Translations under genes and position numbers: made by a program
Notes under the pieces: generated by a model
Told to the model about the DNA's origin: nothing
Database searches by the model: none
Seen by the model: the letters and a program-made list of their open reading frames with translations, nothing else
Shown: in pieces, positions 36,231 to 47,485 of the stretch
Layout of the letters: each line of letters starts with the position of its first letter
How positions within the stretch are numbered: the stretch's first letter is position 1
DNA from: Typhlomys cinereus
Lineage: Eukaryota > Chordata > Mammalia > Rodentia > Platacanthomyidae
Length of the DNA: 64,000 bases
Assembly: GCA_023101885.1 (NCBI GenBank)
Contig: JALPQD010000159.1
Location: 3,627,994-3,691,993 of the forward strand
Direction: 5' to 3'

Positions 36231-36995
36231 TGGTAATTGGAGCTATAGAAATTACATGGATTGCTAGAAAAAAATGTTAAGAATTGTTCCCTTAAACCAG
36301 GAAGGAATATTACAATAAAAACAAACTCAAGCTATTGTATATAAATAGAACTCCCAGAAAACTACTTTTTTAAAACACAGGACAAAAATTTAAAAATAAT
36401 TGTTTTTTTCAAAGACTTGTAACAAACTGAAGCTTGTACACAGAGTTAAAATGGTGGATTCTCATTAAGTGCATGAATTGTATAATTAATGAGCAGAAAT
36501 AAGTGGAATAAAAGTAAAAAATGCAGTCAAATAAGTCATAGTCAAGCTGTCAGAGTTCTAATACAGAAAGAGAAATGAGAGATGAACAAGGGTAAAACAA
36601 CCCATCACTCACAATCGCTCACATGGTATCTTTCCTAAACTACAGAGGCAATCAGCCACAGAATTGTGCATTCAGTGAGCCACAAGTAAATGAGTGGCAA
36701 TCACAGTCTTGTATCCACTAAATGTGTCTTTTATCAATAAAAAATGAATTAATACTTTTGTAGAGAAGCCAAAATTAAGAATCTTCTTCAATAATGTTAT
36801 TTTCTGATAAAAATAATGTTTCTTAATTATAATCATAACTTAAACATTTAACAAAAATAAAGTCAGTACATTATATACAAAAAGTAATGGTCAGTACATT
36901 GGTAGCAATGATAAAAGTACAAGTGTGGCATTTTGATTTTCATGAATGAAAACATAGAAATGGGTCTTCCACTTTCTAAGTAAAGGCTGTGTACT

Positions 36996-37056
36996 AAATA
37001 ATATATCAGATATGTATGATTCTCCTTTTGTAAGTATTACTATTTTACTCCAGGAG
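36996..37056. repeat. 61-bp dispersed duplicate, copy 2
   Basis: 58 of 61 positions equal to 36170-36230, in the same orientation, 826 bp apart. Confidence 0.9.
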
Positions 37057-37484
37057 TAATGCCATGCAACAGCATTTTGTATCTATTTTAATCTTCTTTC
37101 AGATTTGAAAAACAAGATGATAATGGCCAGTTCTTAATATGATTTAACTTAGTGTTGCAATAGCAGATGGCATGGAAGAGACATCTGTTCTCTATTGAAG
37201 TATTAACACAATACATTGGTGTTAACATTTAAGTTATTGTGGGACATTTGCTAAGTGTAGAGAACCATAATCACAAGAGATTTACTAAAACTATGTGCTT
37301 ATCATAATACAAAGTAGTAATGGAATACAGTAGCAAGAAAAATCAAGTCAATAACTTTAGACTAATGCTAGATAATCAGTGTTTACATTAAACATGAAGG
37401 GACTGACCACTCAGATTCTTTAGCTAAAGGTTAGCAGAATGAATTTTAAGAAATGACTGGACAATGTGATGTCTACATGAGATT

Positions 37485-37756
37485 TTTTTTTACTATATAT
37501 TCAATTGTGTGTGCGTGTATGTGTGTGTGCGTGCTTGTGTGTAGAACCACTGGAGAATTCGGGAACCACCATAGACCAACTCCACCTCCTCCTTGTTTAT
37601 TCTGCCCCGGGATTCACAGGCTACGCCCTACCAGGACCAGAAACCCAGGCTGTCCCCGCTTCCCCCTGGCGTCTATAAATGGGGTCTAGGATCCGAACTC
37701 AGGACCTTCCGCCTGCAAGGCAGAGGCTTAACCCCTGAGCCACCTCTCCAGCCCCC
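37485..37756 (-). repeat. tRNA-derived SINE of the abundant B2-superfamily type (young)
   Basis: Antisense and full-length: T-run, 'TATTCAATTGTGTGTGCG', TG-rich tail complement, 'CAGGACCAGAAACCCAGG', 'GATCCGAACTCAGGACC' (B box), 'GCTTAACCCCTGAGCCACC' (A box), 'TCTCCAGCCCC' (5' end). Imperfect flanking duplication ACATGAGATT/ACATGATATT. A PTRTRN/LPPGVY-type open frame runs through it, as in all young copies, and is not a gene. Confidence 0.88.
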
Positions 37757-38933
37757 ACATGATATTATTTTTGATTCAAAAGCTGCAAGAAGAAAATTAT
37801 ATAATGATTTTTAATGCAAGTTTTAAAAAACAAATAACATTTTCATTACTTGCTTTTCAAATTATAGCTACTCAAGTTAATGAAAACTAATGGAAAATAA
37901 GAAGAATTTAAATGTCTCAGATATTATTTATGACCATTACAATATTTTCAGCTTAATAGAGAAAGATATATCCTTCATACATGATCAAAGAAGTAAAATT
38001 TGAAATTGGATCTATGTTGGCACTGAAAATACTACTGCTTCAAGGAATTGTTACAAAATGAAAATTTAGGCACGGGATGAAAGAATATATTGGCATCATA
38101 TTTAACACCTTAGAGATAAGAACAGAATCTGTATTTATACATTTTATGTTTAGAGATTGAATAAATTATCTGTAGTATATTGCTTATTAAAATAAATACC
38201 CAAATCACCTTACAGATCAGGAACCTCAAAAATTTCCTTCTGTTGAGAACACTGTGAAACCCAAAATGTCTTGTTTCAGTCTAATCTTTTGGTTCTTTGG
38301 GGGCACTGGCAACATAGGTGATTTTCAGATCATTTTAGATACTCTGATATCTCCTATTAGCATTTTTATACTTCTGTAAATAGCTATACTTTACCAAAGA
38401 AGGACAGAGTGATTACAGATATTAGATTACTTAAGTCAAAAACATCAAAAGATTTCAGTCTTTGATCTGTTATCTACCAGATTTTAGTGGTGGAATTTTA
38501 GACCAACTCAAAGCCTTCTGCTGAAGTAAAGCTCACTATATCCATTGCCCTTAGACAAAACAGAATTACTGTCTGTTCCATAAAATCAACATTAAATCTT
38601 ACTTTCAGTGCACATCAGGATGTATAAGAGAAATAAAAATGACCAAAACAAGAGGGGAAGCAACCAGGTGTTTTCGGGTGTCAGCACAATGCTTTTTTCT
38701 ATGAATATCAGCAGTGTGTGTCATAGGACAGGTTTAATTCCCCAACTAAGTTTCATTTTTCCTTTTGAAGTGATGTCAAATCTTTAAAATTTTCATTGTC
38801 TAGTGTGTTAGAATCAGCTTATTTATTCACAAATGTTAAGATGTTTTACTTTTTGTGACCTATTATTTCTTATAACTGATTAGTAAGTAGACCTTTTGTA
38901 GTGGAGACTTTTTTTTTCATTAAAGAAAACTCT

Positions 38934-39189
38934 AGGCCTGTAGAAATGACTCAGGAATTTTGGACCTGGATTCTGACCCACACTAAGGTAAAAATGCCAG
39001 GCCAAAATGGCAGCAGCCTGAACTTCCCACTGTAAAAACTGGAGCTTTGGAAAATGCAGAGCAAAGCAAAAAGGAAGTAGTCTATTGTGATTCCCAAAGT
39101 CACTCTTGGGTCTCTACAAGCACACAATGCCCTCTAATTCACAAGCACACATGCATAAACACAAGCATACACACACAAACTCAAAAAAA
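38934..39189 (+). repeat. tRNA-derived SINE of the abundant B2-superfamily type (old)
   Basis: The head 'AGGCCTGTAGAAATGACTC' and body 'CAGAGCAAAGCAAAAAGGAA' match the copy at 0.75-1.04 kb. ACAC tail and A-run. Flanks share AAAGAAAACTCT/AAAGAAAACTAT (38922-38933 and 39190-39201; 11 of 12). Confidence 0.8.
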
Positions 39190-39635
39190 AAAGAAAACTA
39201 TATATATTCACAAATATTGCATTTACAAACAACATTCAAATAATTCATCAGAATACTAACATGCTAGATTTATAATCTGGTATAAAATATAGTAATTTTC
39301 CCTAATAAAGATGAACAAATCAATAATTTCTGATGAAGAAAGTCAGTAATGTATAATATTAATTTGATCTTTTTAAAGTATTACTCATAGGTGCTTCTAA
39401 TATTTTCTTTTAGGTGTGAACATCACTTCTAATTTGTCTTTCATTCTTTCTTTATTTTATCACTAAAGACTAAATTCATTTCCTCTACTTACATCCTGAA
39501 AAGCTGTTGCAAGAAATGGGGATAACCATCATTCTTTGGTTTGGTTGTCATTTCGGATTACAAAATTCCTAGGAATCAGAATTTTTATTGCATTTTTTCA
39601 ATTTCACAGATTTAAATATTTATACAATGAATTTT

Positions 39636-39902
39636 GACTATTTTTCCTCCCACATTTTATTTTTTCCTAAATCATACAAACTCAATAGGTACCCCCTTCC
39701 CTTTCCTCTCCTCTCCCCATCATCCCTCATTACATTCCCTCCACCCATCCCCTTCCTTTCACCCTGTTCCCTCCCTCACCATTTCCTGGTGCCTCCACCT
39801 TCCTCCCTCCCACTCCCTAGAGCACCCATTCATGTGGGCACCAATCCTTCCTGTGTCTTTCACCCTAAGGAGGGTTCAGGACCCCTTTTTGGGCTTCCTA
39901 TT
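39636..39902 (-). mobile_element. Older L1 'P', 3' end part
   Basis: Antisense L1 3' terminus 'CTCCCACATTTTATTTTTTC', 'AATCATACAAACTCAATAGG', then the C/T tract. It is cut by the younger L1 at 39918-40935 and resumes at 40951. Confidence 0.82.
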
Positions 39903-39917
39903 AGTATGGGAATTCTT
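39903..39917. repeat. Target-site duplication (left) of the nested L1
   Basis: AGTATGGGAATTCTT, repeated exactly at 40936-40950. Confidence 0.93.
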
Positions 39918-40935
39918 TTTTTTTTAACATTTTTTATTATTATTTCCGCTCATACAAACTTAATAGGTAGACCAGTTCCCTCGCCCCTCCTCCCCCCGAA
40001 CCCCCTGCTCCTCCTCCCTCCCTCCCCATCTCCCAGTGCCTCCCCCCCAATTCCCAGAGAGTCGTTTATTGTGTATGCCTAACTCTCCTCTTGGTCCTCC
40101 TTTCCGATGACATAAAAGGACCCTGTGGCATTTCCCTGAACCCTTTCTCGTGTTCCCCTTAAGCATAGGAACACTTTTGTGGCCATCAATCCCTTGCCTC
40201 CAAGGATCTTGGTGCCTTTAGCCGATGTTAGACTTTGTGAAGTCAATAGTGTGACGGACATGGTGCAGGGCATGCAAAGTCCTATTATGATTGCTTCAGC
40301 CCTATCTAGTGTGGAGACTCTTCAAATCATTGCTCCCCCCATCCTTTTGCTCTTACAATCTTACCGCCCCCTCTTCTGCAGATGTCCCTGAGCTTCAGGA
40401 TGGGGGAAGATTAGGCTGGCTTAGTTCTATGTGGATGATATAGAGTCTCTGAAGTTCTGGATTGTGGTTTGTTGATTTTCTTTTGCAGTTTTGCTGCTCC
40501 TGCAATGCCCTTCACTCCATCCTGATGGGCACTGTATGTCACCCCCTGGTCAGAGACAAAAAACTGTTAAACTGGAGTCTTGTTATAATAGCACATTCAA
40601 GGGTAGATGTAATAAAAGCAGGAAACCTCGGTGAGGGAGGGATCAGTCACCCATTTGCAAAATGATCACTTTTCATCTGCCAGACTATATGCCCTCCCCT
40701 TCTGGTGAGATCATACCCCCTCAGTTGTAAATGATCAGGAACGAACGTCTGTGAACTTAACCAGGTGTCACATTACTTACTTGCATTCCTTGGAGGCCTA
40801 TTTTCTCTGCTGTAACATGGTCCCCTCTCTCCTTCTGTCTGGTGTGGCCCTCCAAACCCATCCCTCCTGTTCACAATCCTTGCAATTACCATAGTACATA
40901 GGTTTACCCTTGAGTGTCTCAATGTGGGCTGGGTG
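39918..40935 (-). mobile_element. Younger L1 3' end nested in L1 'P'
   Basis: Antisense main-subfamily 3' UTR (T-run, 'CCGCTCATACAAACTTAATA', C/T tract, about 1 kb of 3' UTR), 5'-truncated at 'GGGCTGGGTG'. It is bracketed by a perfect 15-bp duplication of L1 'P' sequence, so the order of the two insertions is certain. Confidence 0.93.
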
Positions 40936-40950
40936 AGTATGGGAATTCTT

Positions 40951-42640
40951 ATTATGACTGTATAATTCCTTGCTTCTAAGGATCCCATTGCCTGCAGTCT
41001 TCTCCTCTGTGATCCATGCTAGACTTTGGGAGGGGGAGGGGTTGTTGACTTGTCAGCCATTGTGAAAGTCAGGTAAAGTACAATCCTGGAAGCTGCAACC
41101 CTAAAATGTGGGGAGTATCTTACATATTTTGGTCTTCCCATCTTTAGGTTCTTACAATCTTGCTGCCCCCTCTTAGGCAAAGTTCCCTGACCTTTACCAT
41201 GCAGAAAGATTTGGCTGGTCTGGTTCCAGGTGAATAATGTAGGGTCTTTGGTATTCTGAATTATGGTTGGTTGTTGTTTCAGTTTTGCTTTTCCTGGACT
41301 GCCCTTGGGTGCATTCTCATTGGGATCAAAGGTTACATCCTAACCAAAGATAAAAGACTGTTTAAATGAAGATAATATAAGAGAAAACTCAAAGGTAGAT
41401 GGTAGAATAGGAGTAGGACACATCAGTGGGGTAGGTGGGTCAGTGTCCCATTTACAGGACATTTACCTGCGGGTCCCTATATCCGCCCTAATTGGTGAGA
41501 TCAAACTTGTCCAGTCCCAAGTAACCAGGAAGGGAAATGAGAATGAGCTGCACCGGATGTGTTGCTACTTACATGCAAGACATGATTGTGGCATATTTTC
41601 TCTACTGAAGCGTGTTCGCCTATCTCCTTTCTTACAAGGTCCTGCTTCCCCTTCCCTCCTGTTTATTATACTCCTTTGCAATTACAGTTGGTAATACAGA
41701 GATTTATCTTTGAATATTTCATTAAGTGAATTTGCAACTGCGATTCACCTATTAGGGAGTACATATGGTGTCTAAATTTCTGTGCATGGGATACTTTACT
41801 CAATATACTTTTTTTCTAATTCCATCCATTTCATAGCAAATTTCATTAATTCATCTTATTTCGGGGCTGAAAATAGCCATTCCATTGTATAAATGTACCA
41901 CATTTTCACTATCCATTCATCAACTATTGAATTGGCTATTGTAAATAGTACTGCAATGAACATAGAAGTGCTCGTGTCACTGTGGTGAATTACTGCATTA
42001 CAGGGGATTACTCCCAATAGTGGTATACCAGGATCATATGGCATTTTTTAGAAATTGCCATACTGATCACCAGAGTGGCTAAATAAGCCTGCATTCCCAC
42101 TAGCAATGTATGAGAGTTCCCTCTCCTCTACATCCTGTCCAGCATTTGGTGTTGTTTGTATTGTGGATTTTTGCCATCACTAGGGTGAGGTGATATTTCA
42201 GGGTAGTTTTGATTTGCACTTCCCTGATGACTAGGGATTTGAACATTTTTTAAGGTATTGTTAGACATTTCAGTTTCATCCCGGAAAAGTTTCTTTTGAG
42301 TTCCTAAGCCCATTTTCTAACTGGGCTAATTATTTTATTGGTGTTTCATTTTTTAAGTTCTTTGTGCACTCTGGATAATAGAGCAATATCACATATGTGG
42401 TTAGTGAACATTTTTCTTCCATTCTGTAGGTTGCCTTTTTACTCACTTTATAATCTCTTTAACTGAATAAAAGCTCTTTAATTCCATAGGAACCAATTTG
42501 TTGAGTGTTGTTTCTAGTGCCTCTGCTTTTTGATTTCTGTTTAGGAACTGTTGCACTTGGCCAATCAGCTCCAGGGAGTTCTCTACCCTTTGAACTAGGG
42601 TTTTTATAGTCTCTGGCCTAAAATTGTTTGACTGAAATTT
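40951..42640 (-). mobile_element. Older L1 'P', rest of 3' UTR and end of ORF2
   Basis: Up to about 41740 this is 3' UTR. From about 41740 to 42640 it is antisense ORF2 C-terminal region. Minus-strand translation shows MPYDPGIPLLGV, TSMFIAVLFTIANS and KMWYIYTMEW (reading upward from 42044 to 41856), which are hallmark L1 ORF2 C-terminal motifs, plus an upstream piece with KLVPMELKSFYSVKE. Stops and frameshifts show it is dead. The reverse transcriptase and endonuclease domains are absent because of 5' truncation. Confidence 0.9.
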
Positions 42641-43270
42641 TTTTTCTCCCACATTTTATTTTTTAACCCAATAATACAAGCTCAATCTGTAACCCTGTCC
42701 TCTCACTCTCTCTTCCACTCCCCATTCCCCCCTTGCACTTTACCTTCTTTTTCCCTTCCTTTCACCCAGTACCTCCCTCCTCCTCTCCCAGTGCCTCCAC
42801 CTTTTCCTTCCAATTCCCTGGAGCATTCTTTTGTGTGAATGCCAAATCTCTCTCTGAGTCCTCCACCCCAGTGAGGGGTAAGGACTCAGTGGCATAGCCA
42901 GGAGCCTTTTCTTGGGAAATCTGTTATGATTGTTGTTCCCTTGCCTCTAAGGATCCTACTGCCTGGAGCCCTCTACCCCTGAGATCCATGCTAGACTTTG
43001 AGGGTCATTGATATGCCAGCCATTGTGCAGGTCAGGCAAAGTCAGATCATGGTACTACAGCCCTAACATGGTCCTCTCCATCTTTAGGCTCTTAAAATTT
43101 TGCTGCCCCCTGTTCTGCAAGGTTCCCTGAGCTTTATGATGGAGAGAGATTTGGCTTGTCTGGTTCCTGGTGGTTAATATAGGGTGTTTGGTGTTCTGAA
43201 TTATTGTTTGTTGTTATTTTCAGTTTTGCTTTTCTTGTACTGCCCTTGGCTGCATCCTGATTGGTATCAA
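42641..43270 (-). mobile_element. L1 'Q', 3' end, antisense
   Basis: A second copy of the same older subfamily 3' terminus ('TCTCCCACATTTTATTTTTT', 'AATACAAGCTCAATCTG'), C/T tract and part of the 3' UTR up to 'TGGTATCAAGGTCACATC'. It lies directly head-to-tail with L1 'P'. Confidence 0.82.
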
Positions 43271-44045
43271 GGTCACATCTTTTTTATTTATTTATTTGTT
43301 TTTTCAACTCATACGGATTTGATAGGTACCTCATTCCCCTCCCTCCTTCCACCCCTCCATGGGTCCCTGACTTCCTTCCCCTTTTCCCCTTACTTTCCCC
43401 CCTCTTTCCCTTTCTCCCAGTGTGCCCCCCCCATTCCTGGAGCATCCCTTAGTGTGCATGTCAAACTTCCCTCTGGGTCCTCCTCTCTGATGAGGTGTAA
43501 GGACTCAGTAGCATTTCCTAGAGCTCTTTCTTGTGTTCCCCTTTAGTATAGGAACACTATTGTGGCTATTGATCCCTTGCCTCTAAGAATCTTAGACCTG
43601 TGATCCATGCTAGACTTTGGGGGTTCAATGATATGTTAGCATTGCACAGGTCATGCAAAGTCCTATTATTATTACTTTGGCCCTAACATGTGGAGTATCT
43701 TTCATATTGTTGCTCCTCCCTATCTTTAGGCTCTTACAATCTTACAATCCTCTTCTGCAAATTTCCCTGAGCTCTGGGATGGGGAGAGATTAGGCTGGAT
43801 TAATGTAGAGTCTCTGATGTTCTAAATTATGGAGTGTTGTTTATTTTTTCTTCCAGTTTTGCTGTTTCTGCACCTCCCTTGGCTCCATCCTGATGGGTAT
43901 TGGATGTCACCCAGCTAGAGATCAAAAGCTGTTAAAATAGAATCTTATTATAAGAGTAGATTCAAAGGTAGATGGAATAAGAGTAGGAGACTGCGGTGAA
44001 GGGGGGGGTCAGTCTCCCATTTGCAGGATGGTTACCATCTATTTG
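43271..44045 (-). mobile_element. L1 'R', 3' end, antisense
   Basis: A third 3' terminus in the stack: T-rich run, 'TTCAACTCATACGGATTTGA', C/T tract and 3' UTR ending near 'GGATGGTTACCATCTATTTG'. Intermediate in sequence between the young copies and P/Q. No coding part. Confidence 0.82.
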
Positions 44046-45419
44046 TGGGAGGGGGGTTTATCTCTGGCTATCCTTCATCAAAGCTTTAAAATAAATACCA
44101 ACTGTTTGAATAAAGAAAATAAATATTTGGTGAAAATAAAAAATCTATAAAATTTCATAATTTGACACTGATTCTTATAGAGCTACTAAAAGATTTATTC
44201 CTCTAATAATCTCTTATGATACATTTTCTTATCCACAAAATTTTAATGAGTATATAACGACTTGAAATGAGAAAGGTAAGTAAAGAGAGAACAAAGGAAA
44301 GAAGGAGATTAATGACAACCATTCTATCTCAATACAAAGCTGCTTCTCTTTATCATTTACACATAAGTTAAGTATATTACCTAGTTTTCCAAGGTCATGA
44401 TGTTTAAGAATCTTTGTTTGCTTGTCTGTGTCTAAGTCCCTAAAGGGAAGAATTGATCTCAGTTCTGTAGGTTGACATTATCCTTCTGTTGAGTCCTGTG
44501 GTTTGTGGCCTTAATTAAATTCTACATGGCATAAATTGAGTAGATGTGATGCCAGTGTATGTCAGTAAGATTAATTTGACTGGTTGAGTAGTAATGTACT
44601 CAAGGGGAAATTATCAAGAAGCCAAGGTGTCATAAAAATGAGGAGCATCTGACACTGCAGCATAACTCTGCATGGATATCTGAGATTTCTTTATGTTTTC
44701 TGAGAAATAATGCTTACAGCTTTCTAAAAACTATGTTTTCAAGGGATATAATGAACTTTAACAAATAGTATATAATCTACTTCTGAAACAAAAATAGATT
44801 TCCTTTTACCCAATGCAAAAGATTGAAAATTTTTTTTCAGGTCACAGCTGACAGGCAATTAAATCTAAATACCTGTGCTTTAGTGGGAATGCTTTCTTTC
44901 AGCCTCTGAATCCAGAGAATTGGTGTAAGAAAACTGTAAAACTCTGATTCCTTCATTGTTATGATGATTATCTGACTCAGAAACCTAAGGTCTTTGGACA
45001 GTAACTATCAAGTGATGACAGAGCAACTCAATCTATAAGTGTAATTAGACCTTCTTCAGTTTTTCATTTTTTTAAGTCCATAATCATGAGATTTTATGTT
45101 GCTCATGCTACTAATTTCAATCCTAGGAAGGATACTCAGGAGAATTTTACAAACTGAAGACAAAAGGAATTTTATTGTTTTACATTACCTGGGTTACAAC
45201 AAAAATATGTCCAATGGATTTTTGCTATAATTAAATTTTGTATTCTATATTTCTTTTGTTCAAAGAAGCATACATGTTCTCAATTTGATCTTCTAGAACA
45301 ATTCATTATCCATAATTGAGTATTACTCTTTTTATTTTATAGCACAAAACAATGTATTTTTTTAGCTATTGACATTCATTTTCTTGGATTCACATATTAC
45401 TTTAATTTTTAAAATTATT

Positions 45420-45960
45420 TATTTTTAGGATTCAAGCATATAGTGAATTTATGATATTTTCAACCCTTAACCTGCAATCCAATTCTCTCCTCCTTTGCTC
45501 CTTATAATCTTTCATCTTCTCTGTCAGATTCCTTCCTATTTTCAAATCTTTTCACTTATATGACCCCTTATGTTTTGTCTACCTTGTCTTTGATGGCATA
45601 TTCCTGACGCAATTCATGATTCACCAAATGCCATATATATCAGTGGGTATACCACTGAGGAAATATTATTTTAATTTCAAAACTCTGTTTGTATTGATAT
45701 TAGAATATAGTTTTAAGCCTCACCTAGACAGACTCACCTAATCTTTCCCCAAGGTAAGCCTTCAGGAATTTTATAGAAGAGAGGTCAATGAGATTGTAAT
45801 ATCCTAAAGACAAGAAGGCTTACTGTTGGTCAAGACATTGTACTCAAGGCAGTACTGCTGCATCCAGGAACTCACTACAGTGAGACTTGTTCTTCCCAGA
45901 TCTGAATAATGACTGACATACCAACATGCCCCTATATATTACCTTAAGAAAGATAAGAAC
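45420..45960 (+). repeat. Old sense L1 3' UTR-like relic
   Basis: 'CTAGACAGACTCACCTAATC', 'TTTCCCCAAGGTAAGCCTTC', 'TGAGATTGTAATATCC' and 'AAGACATTGTACTCAAGGC' follow the order in the sense L1 3' UTR at 15.7-15.9 kb (TAGGCCAGCCTAATCTCTCC, GTAAGATTGTAAGAGC). The part before about 45640 is less certain. Confidence 0.5.
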
Positions 45961-46220
45961 ATGCAAAGTACTACTCTTTTTAAAGTTTTCTGCATTGCTT
46001 TTCATATGATCTGTCATTTGTCAGAGTAAATACTACCTTTCAGTGGTTGGTTTTATGAAAATGAGTTTTTTCATGTTTTACATTCAACATTTAGAAGTTA
46101 TTGAAATCAAATATGCTCCAGAAATAGCAGACGGTTGAGTTTTTCCTTTGCCTTATCTGATTATTGTTTTAATTCATATTTTTATGTTATTTATTGTTAG
46201 CTTAGAGATACTATCAGATA

Positions 46221-46325
46221 TTTTATTATATAATATTTGCATTTGTTTTTGCTTATTCCAACAGTTCATTTTATTACATATTTTATATGATATTCATATT
46301 TGTTTTTGCTTATTCCAGTGGTTCA
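46221..46325. repeat. Imperfect tandem duplication, about 50 bp unit
   Basis: 'TTTGTTTTTGCTTATTCCA' followed by a TTCA-containing end occurs twice, each copy preceded by TTTTATTA and AT-rich sequence. A few substitutions and an indel separate the copies. Confidence 0.75.
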
Positions 46326-47193
46326 ATGTTTGTCTTTGATTCTCAATTATTATTTTATTTTACATTAGATAAATGCTTTCTATTTCATTCTGACCTGATC
46401 TTTTAAGTTGTTAACATTACATTATTTGCATTCATTTCCCTATTTGGTATATAAATGTAATTTTTTCTTAGAAAACCCATTTTTCTGTAGAACCTTTTGA
46501 ATTATTGGATATTATTTGTGATGGTCTCATTTTTATCATCAAGTTAAGACCTTATTTAAAGGAATTTTAGAATTTCTGTCTGTATGACGTAATGGCTTCT
46601 TTCATGACATTATTTACAATAAAATCATAGAAATATAACTGCTGGTTTCTTGAAAACCATCAATAAAATAAGAATTATAATCATACAGGAGTCAATCTGA
46701 AGTGGAGTTAGCAAAATGACAATGTATTTTCATCATTGGTTACTTGATATAGCTTCATTAATGATTTCTAGAAGTTAAACTTTATTTACTTTTTGAAAAT
46801 AGGAGATTAAGCATCCAAATATGTTATAAATAATAAACTTAAAAACTGCAAGTGTCAAAATTTTCTATCTTAACTTTCTGGATATTAAAAAGGTCTAACT
46901 TTTTTTGATTTAGTAGTTAAAAACATTGCTAGAAAAAAGAGTGCGAGGGCGAAAGCTGAATGTGCCACCTACATAAAAACATAATGTTATGAAACATTAA
47001 ATCTGTTGAATTTGAAAACATTTTCCTGTGGGAGGAAGACTTATTATAAAGCTGCAGAGATTATTTTATCTTTCAGCTTAGGTTCAAGTGTGTAAAAACC
47101 AATGAGCCAATAAATATCACTTATGCCATAGTGAAGGTCAAGTGTTGGAATACCCTGAATGTTAGTCTCCAACACAATGAATCAGCTTATCAT

Positions 47194-47210
47194 AAGGCTC
47201 ATAAGAATTT
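47194..47210. repeat. Target-site duplication (left) of SINE at 47211-47485
   Basis: AAGGCTCATAAGAATTT, repeated exactly at 47486-47502. Confidence 0.95.
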
Positions 47211-47485
47211 TTTTTAATTTTTTTTATTATTATTTATTCAACTGTGCACATGTGCATGTGTATGTGCGCGTGCGTGTGTGTGTCGAACCACAGACGAACT
47301 CGCGAGCCACCATGGACGCCTCCACCTCCTTCTGCCCCGGGATTCACAGGCTCCGCCCTACCAGGACCAGAAGCGCAGGTCGCCCCTGCTTCCGCCTGGC
47401 GTCTATACGTGGGATCTGGGATCCGAACTCAGGACCTTCCGCCTTCAAGGCGGAGGTTTAACCCCTGAGCCACCTCTCCAGCCCC
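47211..47485 (-). repeat. tRNA-derived SINE of the abundant B2-superfamily type (young, full length)
   Basis: Antisense, full length, perfect 17-bp target duplication. 'GATCCGAACTCAGGACC' (B box) and 'GGTTTAACCCCTGAGCCACC' (A box) are intact, and CpG sites in the body are largely retained, which suggests a recent insertion. Open frames across it arise from the repeat. Confidence 0.93.

Noticed and set aside
39588..40082. 164-codon open frame, the longest in the window
   Set aside because: It crosses the C/T tracts of two L1 3' UTRs and the junction between them; the proline/serine-rich content comes from the tract.
41856..42652. Minus-strand frames with real protein similarity (YDPGIPLLG, MWYIYTME)
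   Set aside because: Real ancestry but not a gene: L1 ORF2 C-terminal remnant, 5'-truncated, with stops and frameshifts. Listed as a mobile element.
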